Shown here: positions 31,832 to 39,912 of the stretch, piece by piece
Numbering within the stretch: the stretch's first letter is position 1
Layout: every line of letters starts with the position of its first letter
DNA from: Actinomadura sp. KC216
GTDB taxonomy: Bacteria > Actinomycetota > Actinomycetes > Streptosporangiales > Streptosporangiaceae
Direction: 5' to 3'
NCBI RefSeq assembly: GCF_004348535.1
Contig: NZ_SMJX01000040.1
Location: 1 to 40,101, forward strand
DNA: 40,101 nucleotides
The notes under the pieces: model-generated
The model's database searches: none
The model's input: the letters and a program-made list of their open reading frames with translations, nothing else
Told to the model about the DNA's origin: nothing
Position numbers and translations under genes: made by a program

Positions 31832-34800
31832 ATGGATGACCGACGCGCAGAGCTTCAGCATGCGCTGGCCGCGCGGTTGGCCAGGGTGACCAAGTCGCGG
31901 AGCGTCACCCCCGTCCTTGAGAGGGCAGCGGACAAGGAGGCCCGCCGTCTGGCTTCTCTGCTCCACGACGACGACGGCGATTCGCGCTCCCGGACTCTGC
32001 TCGGATGGTTCTTCTGGTACCGCGCCCAGGCAGGCCGGGGCCGGCGCATGGTGCAGGACCGCGACAACGCGCTGGTGCTGTTCCTCGGAGCCTTCCTTCT
32101 CGACGCTCCGGTCGACGAACTGCCGGAGGAGGTTCTGGCCGCCGTCGCCGACCAGGCGATGCCGTTGGGTGACCAGCTCTTCGACCAGGTCCAGGCCGTC
32201 CCCGATCCCGAGGCGATCATCGCGCTCGTTGCGCTCCGCGAACGGATCCTGGCCGCCACCCCCGCCGGCGACCGATTGCGCGGTATCCGCGTCTCGCACC
32301 TCGGCGTGGCGCTGCGCACCCGGTTCGAGCGGACCGGATCGCTGGACGACCTCACCGCGGCAATCGACCACCTCCGGCGGGCGATTCCCCTCGTCCAGGA
32401 TCCCGTCCACCGGGCGTGGGCCCAGTCGAACCTGGGGGTCGCCCTGCAGATGCTGTTCGGGCAGACCGACCGCATCGCGGACCTGACCGAGGCCATCGAC
32501 CTCGCGACCGAGGCCATCGACGCGGTCCCGGCGCAGGACTTCAACGGGCCCGGGTGGCAGTCGAATCTCGGGCTGGCGCTTCTACAGCGCTTCGAGCACA
32601 CCGGGGCACCAGAAGACATGGAGCGGGCGGTCGATGTCTGCCAGGACGCGATGCTCAGCACCCCTGCAGACCATCCGGGGCGCCCGCTGTTCGCCGCCAA
32701 TCTCGCCACCTGTCTTCGGGCACGATTCCAGTGGACCGCAGATCCGGCCGATCTGGAGGAGGCGATCAGGCTCTGGCGCCAGGTCATTGCCATCGCCCCG
32801 GCGGGCACCTTCAACCGGACCAAGTGGCAGGCGTCGCTCGGGACCGCGCTCCAGGCACGGTTCGACCACGGCGGGGAACCGTCCGATCTGGACGAGGCCA
32901 TCCGGTTACTGCGGGAGTCGGCGGCCGGGGCCTTCCCGGATCACCCCGGCCGGCTCGTTCCCCTGGTCGGGCTGAGTGAGGCTTTGCGTCTGCGATTCCG
33001 ATATCGGCGGGACCTGGCGGATCTTGACGAAGCGCTGCGCGTGCTGCGGGAGGCGCTGGCGTCTGTGCCGAGCGACGGTGCCGGCAGGGCGCTCCTGGAC
33101 TCTCAGCTCGGCAACGCGCTGCGGACGAGGTTCGAGTGGTCCGAGGCTCCCGAGGACCTGAACGAGGCGATCGATCACCTCACACGGGCGGTCGCCGCCG
33201 CACCCAAGCGCAGTCCGGAGAGGGCTGCCTGGCTGTCCAACCTCGGGGTCGCGCTCAGAACCCGCTACGAGCGAATCGCCGACCTCGACAGCTTGACCGC
33301 GGCGATCCAGGTAAGCCGCGACGCTGTCGCCATCCTGCCCACCGGGCATCCCGACCGACCGCCCATGGCGTCCAACCTGGGCGTCGTCCTCGTCCTCATG
33401 GCCGAACGCGGGCGCACCCAAGGCGACCTCGACGAGGCCATCGCGCTGCACGCCGAGGCGGCCCGCAACGCCCGGCATCCCGAGCGCGCCGCCTTCCTGT
33501 CCAACCTCGGTACCGCTCACTCGGTGATGTTCTCGGCGACAGGACGTCTGGAGCACCTGAACGCCGCGATCGACGCCTTCCAGCAGGCGGTGACCCTCGC
33601 ACGCCACGAGCACCCGGAACGCCCGGCCTGGCAGTCCAATCTCGGGTCCGCGCTCGGTAACCGGTTCGAGCGGACGGGAAATCTCGCCGACCTTGACGAG
33701 GCCGTGGCCCGGCACCGGGAGGCGGTGGCCGCCACGCCCGCCGATGATCCCCGCCGAGGCCCGCACCTGAGCAACCTGGCCCTGACCCTGAGGAGCCGCT
33801 TCCGACGGAACGGCGCCCGGGACGACCTGGACGCGGCGGTGCGCGCCGGTCGCCGAGCGGTGGCAGCCGTCGCCGACGACCACCCCCTGCGTTACCGGTT
33901 CCTTCTGGGGCTCACCGGATGCCTCCAGTTGAGGTTCGACCGCACCGGTGACCTGGCCGACCTCGAAGGCGCGCTTCGGACGGCTCGCGAGGCGCTGTCC
34001 GTCGTCCCCGCAGACCATCCGGACCGCGCCGACTGTCTGTCGAGTCTCGCGACCGTCCTGCGCGACCTGGCCGAGCAGAGTCCGAGCGACCCGCGGTACC
34101 TGGACGAGGCTGTGACGGTCGGACGGCAGTCGCTGGCCATGCGACCTCACGGCCATCCCGACTGGGCACTGCTGGCCAGCAACCTGGCCGCCGCCTTGAA
34201 AACTCGGGCCGAGCGGACCGGTCATGCCGCCGATCTGGACGAGGCGATCGAGCTTCTAGAGCTGGCCGTGGAACGCGTTCCGGACGATGATCCGAGTCGA
34301 GCCGGCTGGCTTACCAACCTGGGAACCGCTCTGCATGCGAGGTTCGAGACGACAGGCAGCGCGGCCGATCTCGACACGGCGGCGACCCGGCTGGCGCAGG
34401 CCGCCGACAACCCGGGGGTCGCGCCCTCGGTCCGGGTCATGGCGGCGCGCATGGCAGGGGGGATACTCGCGGAGTCCCGGCCGAGTCTTGCGGCGGGGTA
34501 CTTCGAACGGGTGGTCCGGATGCTGCCGGAGGTGGCCACCCGCCGGCTGACACGTGACGACCGGCAGTTCGTGCTCGGCGGGCTCGCGGAGGTGGCCTCC
34601 GACGCTGCCGCCCTGACCCTCGCGGACCCGGCCAGGCCCGAGGACGAGCGCGCCTCCCTGGCGCTGCGGCTGCTCGAAGCGGGGCGGGCCGTACTGCTCG
34701 GTCAGGCGCTTGAAACGCGGAGCGACCTCACCGATCTCGCCATCCGCGAACCGGACCTCGCCACCCGCTTCGTCCGGTTGCGAATGCTCCTCGACGAGCC

Positions 34801-36040
34801 GCCCGAGACCACGGAAGGACGGCGCCGGGTCTCCGCGGAGTTCACAGACGTGCTGGACCGGATCCGCGCCCTGGACGGGTTCGCCTCGTTCGGCCGACCG
34901 CCGTCTTTGAACGAGCTCGTCGCACAGGCTGCGGAAGGCCCGATCGCGGTGCTCAACGTGAGCCGTTACCGCTGCGACGCGCTCATGCTCACCGCCTCGG
35001 GTGTCACCGCACTCCCCTTGCCCGACATGACCTATGACGAGATCGGCCACCAGGTCATCGCCTTCCTCCGCGGGCTGGAGACCGCGGTCGCCGGCACCAC
35101 GGCGCGAGAGCGAAGCAGCGCCCAGCAGCGGATGAGCCAAGTGCTGCAGTGGCTCTGGGACGTGGCCGCCGGACCCGTGCTGGACGCCCTTGGCCACACC
35201 AATCCCCCCGTCCCGGGGAGCCCTTGGCCCCGCGTCTGGTGGATACCCGGGGGTCTGCTCGGCCTGCTGCCCCTCCACGCAGCCGGGTACCACACGGCGG
35301 ACGGCAACCGCACCGTGCTCGACCGGGTGCTCTCGTCGTACACGCCCACCGTCGCCGCCCTGCGCCATGCCCGCCGTCCGGCGGAAGGCGCCGCCGACCG
35401 CCCCGCGCTGGTCGTCGCGATGCCCACCACTCCGGGGCTGCCCGGCGGCGGTCGGCTGCACCATGTCTCGGCGGAATCACAAGCCGTCGCCGGACGGCTG
35501 CCCGAGCCGGTCACCCTGACCGAGCCGGACGGCTCACCGGCCGCCGACGGCGTTCCCACCAGGGCCGCCGTGCTGCGACACCTCACCACGTGCCCGATCG
35601 TTCATTTCGCCTGCCACGGCACCGAGGACCCGGTCGACCCGTCCAACAGCCGCCTGCTCCTGCACGACCACGAAACGGCTCCGCTGACGGTCACCGCGCT
35701 CGCCCCGCTGCACCTGGGCCACGCCCGTCTGGCCTACCTGTCGGCCTGCGAGACCGCCCTCACCACCAACCTCGACCTCATCGACGAGGCGATCCATCTG
35801 GCCTCGGCCTTCCAGATCGCCGGGTATCGCCACGTCATCGGCACGCTCTGGAAGGTCAATGACGCGCGCTCGGCGCACATCGCCACGACCTTCTACTCCC
35901 GGCTCACCGACGGCCTCAACGGTTCCGCCCTCGACCCGTCCCGTGCCGCCCATGCTCTGCACGAAGCCGTCCGCCTCCAGCGGGACGCCGTCCCCGGTAC
36001 CCCGTCGCTTTGGGCCGCCCACATCCACACGGGCGCCTAG
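31832..36040 (+). CDS. TPR-CHAT protein (caspase-like protease domain), 1402 residues
   Basis: ATG 31832 with GGGGGC 7 nt upstream; GTG 31826 is an alternative, and the frame before it is unrelated. Residues 1-148 are a helical lead-in. About 149-870 are 16 tandem repeats of 44-45 residues with the pattern SNLGxALxxRFxxTGxxxDL followed by DEAIxxxRxAVxxxPxDHP, a TPR-like superhelix. A linker (about 870-1085) is followed by a C-terminal CHAT domain with VWWIPGGLLGLLPLHAAGYH. The predicted catalytic dyad is His 1262 in IVHFACHGTED and Cys 1306 in LAYLSACETAL. CHAT domains are clan CD peptidases related to caspases and separase. TPR-CHAT proteins act in bacterial cell-death or defence signalling in some systems, but no gasdermin, CRISPR or effector gene is adjacent, so the target here is unknown. 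The next genes are on the opposite strand. Confidence 0.93.
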   Translation: MDDRRAELQHALAARLARVTKSRSVTPVLERAADKEARRLASLLHDDDGDSRSRTLLGWFFWYRAQAGRGRRMVQDRDNALVLFLGAFLLDAPVDELPEEVLAAVADQAMPLGDQLFDQVQAVPDPEAIIALVALRERILAATPAGDRLRGIRVSHLGVALRTRFERTGSLDDLTAAIDHLRRAIPLVQDPVHRAWAQSNLGVALQMLFGQTDRIADLTEAIDLATEAIDAVPAQDFNGPGWQSNLGLALLQRFEHTGAPEDMERAVDVCQDAMLSTPADHPGRPLFAANLATCLRARFQWTADPADLEEAIRLWRQVIAIAPAGTFNRTKWQASLGTALQARFDHGGEPSDLDEAIRLLRESAAGAFPDHPGRLVPLVGLSEALRLRFRYRRDLADLDEALRVLREALASVPSDGAGRALLDSQLGNALRTRFEWSEAPEDLNEAIDHLTRAVAAAPKRSPERAAWLSNLGVALRTRYERIADLDSLTAAIQVSRDAVAILPTGHPDRPPMASNLGVVLVLMAERGRTQGDLDEAIALHAEAARNARHPERAAFLSNLGTAHSVMFSATGRLEHLNAAIDAFQQAVTLARHEHPERPAWQSNLGSALGNRFERTGNLADLDEAVARHREAVAATPADDPRRGPHLSNLALTLRSRFRRNGARDDLDAAVRAGRRAVAAVADDHPLRYRFLLGLTGCLQLRFDRTGDLADLEGALRTAREALSVVPADHPDRADCLSSLATVLRDLAEQSPSDPRYLDEAVTVGRQSLAMRPHGHPDWALLASNLAAALKTRAERTGHAADLDEAIELLELAVERVPDDDPSRAGWLTNLGTALHARFETTGSAADLDTAATRLAQAADNPGVAPSVRVMAARMAGGILAESRPSLAAGYFERVVRMLPEVATRRLTRDDRQFVLGGLAEVASDAAALTLADPARPEDERASLALRLLEAGRAVLLGQALETRSDLTDLAIREPDLATRFVRLRMLLDEPPETTEGRRRVSAEFTDVLDRIRALDGFASFGRPPSLNELVAQAAEGPIAVLNVSRYRCDALMLTASGVTALPLPDMTYDEIGHQVIAFLRGLETAVAGTTARERSSAQQRMSQVLQWLWDVAAGPVLDALGHTNPPVPGSPWPRVWWIPGGLLGLLPLHAAGYHTADGNRTVLDRVLSSYTPTVAALRHARRPAEGAADRPALVVAMPTTPGLPGGGRLHHVSAESQAVAGRLPEPVTLTEPDGSPAADGVPTRAAVLRHLTTCPIVHFACHGTEDPVDPSNSRLLLHDHETAPLTVTALAPLHLGHARLAYLSACETALTTNLDLIDEAIHLASAFQIAGYRHVIGTLWKVNDARSAHIATTFYSRLTDGLNGSALDPSRAAHALHEAVRLQRDAVPGTPSLWAAHIHTGA

Positions 36041-36078
36041 TCTCCAGGCAGAGCGCATGCCGGTCCGTCCACCGGGAG

Positions 36079-36701
36079 TCAGCCCAACGGAGGTGTCGCC
36101 GAACCAGGAGGCGGCGGCTGGTTACGCAGGTGGCGGGTGAGGTCACGGCCGAGATCCCGGTCGAGGGGCCGGGCCGATGGTTCGAGGGTCGGGTCGGCGG
36201 CAGCCGCGGGGACGAGGCCGAGCCTGACGGCCAGGCCCGAGGCATGCAGGCGGGTGGCCGCCTCCAGGAACTGGGCATAGGCGTCCACAGGTGCGGCCAT
36301 ACGTCGCCAGATCCAGGTGATGGTCCCGGTCCAGCCGGACGGCAACGGCGTGCACGCGGTCGCCGCTCCAAGTAGGCCGAGCGGGACGTTCCACCACGAT
36401 CCGATCCCGCTTGCGGGCGGCCCGGTGCCGCGCCGCCGGGTCGGGCCGGTCGGCAGGGTCGGGCGCCCTGGCCTCCCGGTACCTGGCGTGCCAGGTACCG
36501 TGCTCGCGGTCCCAGCGCCGCCGCCGGACGTCGACACGCCGACGGGCGACGGCCTCCACCGGACGCGGCCACCGTCGCCAGCCCCGCAGCCCGTGACAGC
36601 CGCTCGACGGGCACCCCGAGGGCCTGGACGACCACCCCGGCCACGGCGGCTCCGGCCAGCACCGCGACCAGCAGCACCACCTGCCCGCCAGCGGTCGTCA
36701 C
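36079..36701 (-). pseudogene. Probable broken gene for a membrane-anchored helical protein
   Basis: Coding-like pieces appear in three frames. From about 36701, TTAGGQVVLLVAVLAGAAVA starts a membrane helix. Around 36560, another frame gives RRRVDVRRRRWDREHGTWHA. From about 36320, a third gives AAPVDAYAQFLEAATRLHAS and runs to a stop at 36079. Together they resemble an actinobacterial protein with one N-terminal helix and a long Arg-rich helical body. No single frame covers all parts. A 22-bp palindrome lies inside (36478-36499). The reconstruction is tentative. Confidence 0.35.
36478..36499. repeat. Near-perfect 22-bp palindrome
   Basis: GGTACCTGGC (36478-36487) and GCCAGGTACC (36490-36499) are exact complements around a 2-nt centre. 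It lies within the broken gene downstream of CHAT. It may be chance within coding sequence or a protein-binding site. Confidence 0.4.
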
Positions 36702-36789
36702 GGTGGGCGACCCGGCGTGGCAACGAAAGTCTCGTCAGAGGGCCTTGTGGGCTGCCGGCGGCCAGGCGGCGATGCCCTCGGCCTCCCGT

Positions 36790-36990
36790 TCATCGAGCCG
36801 ATTTCTGCCACAGCGACATGAGGGCGGTGAGGACCAGGCCAGCGGCGGCCAGTCCCGCGCCGATCGGTACGCCGAGTCGGGGGAACGCCAACACAAGGCC
36901 CGCGACGAACAGCCCCGTCCCAACGCTGCCCAAGGCAAGCAGAGCCCGCCGGGAGATGAAGATCCCTTCCCGGGGTTCGACCTCGTTCAC
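36790..36990 (-). CDS. Small two-helix membrane protein, last gene of PadR operon
   Basis: 66 residues from GTG 36990, overlapping the stop of the preceding gene by 4 bases. Two hydrophobic helices: RALLALGSVGTGLFVAGLVL (about 15-34) and GAGLAAAGLVLTALMSLW (about 43-60). The N-terminus is short and acidic (VNEVEPREG). I recognise no family. The position in a tight three-gene operon behind PadR suggests that it works with the larger membrane protein upstream. Function unknown. Confidence 0.7.
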   Translation of the reverse strand: MNEVEPREGIFISRRALLALGSVGTGLFVAGLVLAFPRLGVPIGAGLAAAGLVLTALMSLWQKSAR

Positions 36991-37784
36991 GAGAGGCTCC
37001 CTTCGTAGGGCCGCAATGCGTAGTGGGTGTCTCGCCACTGCACCCGGCGAACGCCTTCGCCGTCGGCCGCTGCCGGCGCCAGCGTCCATCCTTGGGCCTC
37101 AAGGGGTGCCATGAACCGGGAGAATCGCCAACCCCGGACGGCGAGCACTGCGAGGGCGGGCAGCGAACGAGAGGGAAGAAGGAGAGAGGTGCCCGTGGAC
37201 CCGTAGGCATGCGCGAGCCAGCCGATGCTTGCCCAACGCATCACGCGCCGCCGGACACCGGCAGCGGCCCTCCAGACGGCTAAGGCCAGGGACGAAACGA
37301 GCAGGCCGCTGACAGCAGGATGGTCCATCAACCAGCCCAGCACCTCGGACAGCGGCGGCCAAGAGGCAATGACCGGCTCCAGCGGCTCTTGGGAACTGCC
37401 CTGCCCGTGGCTTTCGGCCGCCCCGACGACCGGTGCCGCGGCGAGCGGTACCCTGACGCCCGGCGTGCGCCTGGCCGGCGCCGCGGCTGGAGCCCCCGAA
37501 GGGTGAGAAGGCCGGCGCGAAGTGACGTTGCCGTTCGGCAGGACCGCTAGCGGGTCTCCGGCGTGAATCTCACGCACCGCTTGCGTGAGAGCAGGCAGAT
37601 CCCTGACGAAACGCGCGGCGCACAGTAGCGCTCGGTCTCCGCGGAGCTCGGCGATCTCGTCTCGCCATTCCCCGCCGTACTCCCGGCGGAGCAGGGCAGG
37701 GACCGCGGTCCTGTCGACGGCCCGCTCGATCACCGACTCAGCGAGGTCCTGACACAGGAGACTCGCCAGTCCCCGCCCCTTCAC
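36987..37784 (-). CDS. Membrane protein of PadR operon
   Basis: 265 residues from GTG 37784, overlapping the padR stop by 3 bases. The N-terminal part (about 1-75) is helical and soluble: LASLLCQDLAESVIERAVDR, then REYGGEWRDEIAELRGDRAL and LPALTQAVREIHAGD. The pattern YxxEWRxEIxxL resembles the prefix region found in actinobacterial membrane proteins next to PadR genes. A Pro/Ala-rich linker (about 85-135) leads to hydrophobic segments AVSGLLVSSLALAVWRAAAG near 155 and IGWLAHAYGSTGTSLLL near 185-200. The end has a small soluble segment, MAPLEAQGWTLAPAAADGEG, with WRDTHYALRPYEG. No enzyme motif is visible. Its role is unknown, but the context suggests a regulated membrane-stress function. Confidence 0.72.
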   Translation of the reverse strand: MKGRGLASLLCQDLAESVIERAVDRTAVPALLRREYGGEWRDEIAELRGDRALLCAARFVRDLPALTQAVREIHAGDPLAVLPNGNVTSRRPSHPSGAPAAAPARRTPGVRVPLAAAPVVGAAESHGQGSSQEPLEPVIASWPPLSEVLGWLMDHPAVSGLLVSSLALAVWRAAAGVRRRVMRWASIGWLAHAYGSTGTSLLLPSRSLPALAVLAVRGWRFSRFMAPLEAQGWTLAPAAADGEGVRRVQWRDTHYALRPYEGSLS

Positions 37785-38116
37785 GGAGTCTCCAAGGCCG
37801 GGCTGGTCGACGGTGCCGCGTGACGCCTGCGGCCCAGCCGCGCGTCGTACTCCGCGAGCAGGACGGCGGCGTCCTGAGCGCCGCCCGGGGTGAACCAGTA
37901 GAGGCGGCGCGCCCGTCGGCCCTCGGCCGACTCATCGATGTCCTCCAACTCGGAACCCAGCAGCCCTTGTGCCTCCAGACGGGCCAGCAGCGCATGGATC
38001 GAACCGCGAGCCAACTCGGCTCGCTCGCATATCTCCGCCGCAGACCACCTGCGGGTCGGGTCCATGAGCAGCACCCGCAACGCGGCGCGAGTCGGTGTCG
38101 TCATCCTGAAACCCAT
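37781..38116 (-). CDS. PadR-type winged-helix transcriptional regulator
   Basis: 111 residues from ATG 38116; Met 5 (38104) is an alternative. The winged-helix domain has PTRAALRVLLMDPTRRWSAA, EICERAELARGSIHALLARL as the helix-turn-helix with recognition helix, and EAQGLLGSELEDIDESAEGR followed by RRLYWFTPGGA as the wing. The C-terminal helix is short, as in PadR-s2 proteins. Two operator-like repeats overlap its promoter, and the predicted transcription start is within a base or two of ATG 38116, giving a leaderless mRNA. It is first in the operon with two membrane proteins and very probably represses itself and them. The inducer is unknown. Confidence 0.88.
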   Translation of the reverse strand: MGFRMTTPTRAALRVLLMDPTRRWSAAEICERAELARGSIHALLARLEAQGLLGSELEDIDESAEGRRARRLYWFTPGGAQDAAVLLAEYDARLGRRRHAAPSTSPALETP

Positions 38117-38152
38117 GACTCAATTAAGCAATGCGCGACTTAATTAAGTCAA
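38117..38152 (-). promoter_or_regulatory. PadR operon promoter with two operator copies
   Basis: On the minus strand TTGACT (38147-38152) and CTTAAT (38123-38128) are 18 nt apart. The perfect palindrome GACTTAATTAAGTC (38137-38150) overlaps the -35, and a near copy GACTCAATTAAGC (38117-38129) overlaps the -10. Their centres are about 20 bp apart, two helix turns, so two dimers could bind on one face. AT-rich sites of this shape fit PadR autoregulation. Confidence 0.72.
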
Positions 38153-38379
38153 GGGGGTTCGTGCAACGGGCACCGGTCCAAGACCCGTCCCACCGAGGTC
38201 GACCCGGTCGAGATCGACGTCCCGCCAGCTTGAGGACGTGCGGTCGGCCCACCGAGACCGCCTCCATCGCGCCACTCGCACACCCGGGCCAGTACCGCGC
38301 TGGCCGACCATCTCCACGCCACCGTCTTCGCCCATGCGACCTTCTCCGGAGACGTCCCCGGGCCGGCTCCGCCACCCCA

Positions 38380-38439
38380 TCGCCGATGCCGGGCCCGGCA
38401 CGCCGCACTACAGAACCGGTACACCGCCCCCCACTGCCG
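38380..38439 (-). pseudogene. YHS-domain-like fragment
   Basis: The minus-strand frame gives AVYRFCSAACRARHRRW. YHS domains of metal-handling proteins carry YxFCSxxCRxxF at this place. Only about 20 codons match, and there is no upstream CGM motif. The fragment abuts the broken KAP NTPase gene. A zinc-ribbon protein is an alternative. Tentative. Confidence 0.3.
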
Positions 38440-38464
38440 GGCTGCTCGGCGATCATCAGCGCGA

Positions 38465-38851
38465 CCTTGACGTCATCGAAGTCCTCGTACTGCCATGGGT
38501 TGAACGGGACACACAGGTACCGTGGCGGCGACTCCTCATCTTCATCGTCCCGGGTCTTCAGCAACTCCTGCCGAGTGATCTTCATCAGGCTGCTCTTGCC
38601 CGAGCCCCAATCGCCCATCAGGCCCACGGTCGGCGGAAGTAGCCGCGGTTCGGTCAGCGCACAAAAAGGGTGTCCACCAAGAAGTCAAACCCGAGAAGAT
38701 CGACCTCGGTAGCCGCATCAGCGGTATGGATCTCCTCTGAGGAATGTATGAGTTCGAAGGCACGATCCCTGCGGACCTCCTCTGAGCTTTCGCCCCTGGC
38801 ACCGAGACTCCTCCTAGACGCAGTCGAGGGCGCCATCGCGGCGGGTGGCAT
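38465..38851 (-). pseudogene. Broken KAP-family P-loop NTPase gene
   Basis: The start ATG 38851 has AAGGAG 9 nt upstream. The first part reads RDRAFELIHSSEEIHTADAA and LLGFDFLVDTLF in one frame. The frame then shifts in a five-T run (38663-38667 on the plus strand as A) and continues as LTEPRLLPPTVGLMGDWGSG, with the Walker A GDWGSGKSS, then CVPFNPWQYEDFDDVKVALM, the KAP hallmark NPWQYE. Adding one T restores one frame through the shift. After VALM the similarity stops abruptly; several hundred residues including Walker B are missing. So there are two lesions: a 1-nt shift and a large C-terminal loss. KAP NTPases are often found on mobile elements. Confidence 0.75.
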
Positions 38852-38944
38852 GGTGTGTGACTCCTTGGCGCGCCCGATGAGTCGCCTTTGAGCCGACATG
38901 AACGCTCTCTGCGGTCGCCGTATCAATCTCGGCGTTCGGCCCAG

Positions 38945-39181
38945 CGGCGCTACGGTCACCAGAAGCGCCCACGGCAGAAAGCCGCTACGCCCCTGCCGGG
39001 AGTCGCGCAGCAACGTCATGGAAGGGACCGCGATGATCCCATCCAACGACACCGGCAACAGCGCCGCCGTCCACGAGGTCTCGCCGTACAGGCGGACCAG
39101 CAGGTACATGTGCTTGTACTACAGCACGGCCGCGATCCCGGCCAGCACGATGACGCTGATGGTGGTAGCCCACCGGATCGC
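38945..39181 (-). pseudogene. DUF2637 (actinobacterial plasmid/element protein) fragment
   Basis: The minus-strand frame reads AIRWATTISVIVLAGIAAVL, then an in-frame TAG (39119-39121), then YKHMYLLVRLYGETSWTAAL, LPVSLDGIIAVPSMTLLRDS and GFLPWALLV. This is the DUF2637 pattern (helix, Tyr/His-rich segment, LLPLSVDGMIVAASMxLL). The stop codon and a frame change near 38950 show that it is dead. DUF2637 proteins are typical of actinomycete plasmids and integrative conjugative elements, which fits the nearby tRNA remnant. Confidence 0.7.
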
Positions 39182-39453
39182 GCGATCGCTTCAGCCACGG
39201 CCGCTCCCCTCCCCCGCGGCGTACGAGGTAGGGAGAACCGCTCCTCAACGATGAGAAGCCTGGTCGAGCTTGTTCCCATGTTCTGCATGCCCCTGGCCGA
39301 GTTCGAACCTGCGCAGCGTTGGATCGTGTTCGCTCGTTGTTTGCTCGAATGTTGCGGAACGCTCTGGTAGCCAGCGGTACGAAAGGGACAGCGCCGGCCG
39401 CTGTTGGCTATACAGAACGGGACAGACTGACGGGCTTCGGCACCTGTAATAAC

Positions 39454-39521
39454 GCGCCGACAGGGCTGGTAGCCGACTTCTTAATCCGACGGTCACGGGT
39501 TCGGATCCTGCCGGGCGCGCC
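39454..39521 (+). tRNA. Degenerate tRNA-Arg(UCU)-like sequence, possible att site
   Basis: The 3' half, 39475-39521, follows tRNA-Arg(TCT) closely: GACTTCTTAATCCGACGGTC with one extra T in the anticodon loop, T-arm GGGTTCGGATCC, and acceptor end CCGGGCGCG. The 5' half (39454-39474) is too short, with only GCGCC pairing to the acceptor end and a weak D-stem. At 68 nt it lacks several positions, and the anticodon stem does not close. It is therefore a pseudo-tRNA or a duplicated 3' end left by a site-specific integrase. Next to it lie DUF2637 and KAP remnants. Confidence 0.6.
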
Positions 39522-39872
39522 CTCATCCGACCTGCGGCTTTACCACTGCCAAGATCCCGGATTCCGTCCCGGGTTCGTCCCCCGTGTTCGCTCGGTTGTC
39601 GCCGAGCTGTCGTCGCCATCTCCGCGAATCACTGCGATCACCTGCCCGGGCGCCGCTCGGACGATCACCGCCCTGGGACCGCTGGGACGCCGCCGTACAG
39701 GCGCTTGCCGACTGCATGCTGTGGTGGCTCAGGAAGCCGCCGACGCCGCCCGGCACGCCTCCATCGCCCGCACCGCCGCCCAAGCTCACGCGGACGCAAC
39801 GTCCAGCGCACTGACCACGCTGCATGACCGAGGTGGCCGGGACGGGCTTCAGGCTGCCCGGTCATCAGGGTC
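39522..39872. other. Gap between tRNA remnant and ArsR gene, no clear gene
   Basis: About 350 bp. Plus-strand frames include an Ala-rich helical stretch (QEAADAARHASIARTAAQAH near 39733-39792) that may be a leftover of an element gene, but the frame has no start of its own and no known domain. Confidence 0.35.
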
Positions 39873-39912
39873 TTGACTTCGATGCACTACCTCAATGAGG
39901 ATTGACTCAATC
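39873..39912 (+). promoter_or_regulatory. Promoter/operator of the ArsR gene
   Basis: TTGACT (39873-39878) and TGAGGA (39896-39901) are 17 nt apart. Repeats CTCAAT, ATTGA, CTCAA and TTGAG surround the -10 and the start codon (39891-39925), making interlocking inverted repeats such as TCAAT-N4-ATTGA and CTCAA-N6-TTGAG. These would suit autoregulation by the ArsR product. Confidence 0.5.

Noticed and set aside
32906..34225. Minus-strand frame of 439 codons inside the CHAT gene
   Set aside because: Antisense shadow of the repeat region; its regularity comes from the repeats on the other strand.
31859..36000. Repeat DNA as a possible tandem repeat array
   Set aside because: The periodicity (about 132-135 bp) reflects TPR-like protein repeats with diverged DNA, not a non-coding or CRISPR array.
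39319..39876. Plus-strand frame of 185 codons across the tRNA-like sequence
   Set aside because: It includes RRSRVRILPGAP, the usual translation of a tRNA 3' half, and so is not a protein gene.
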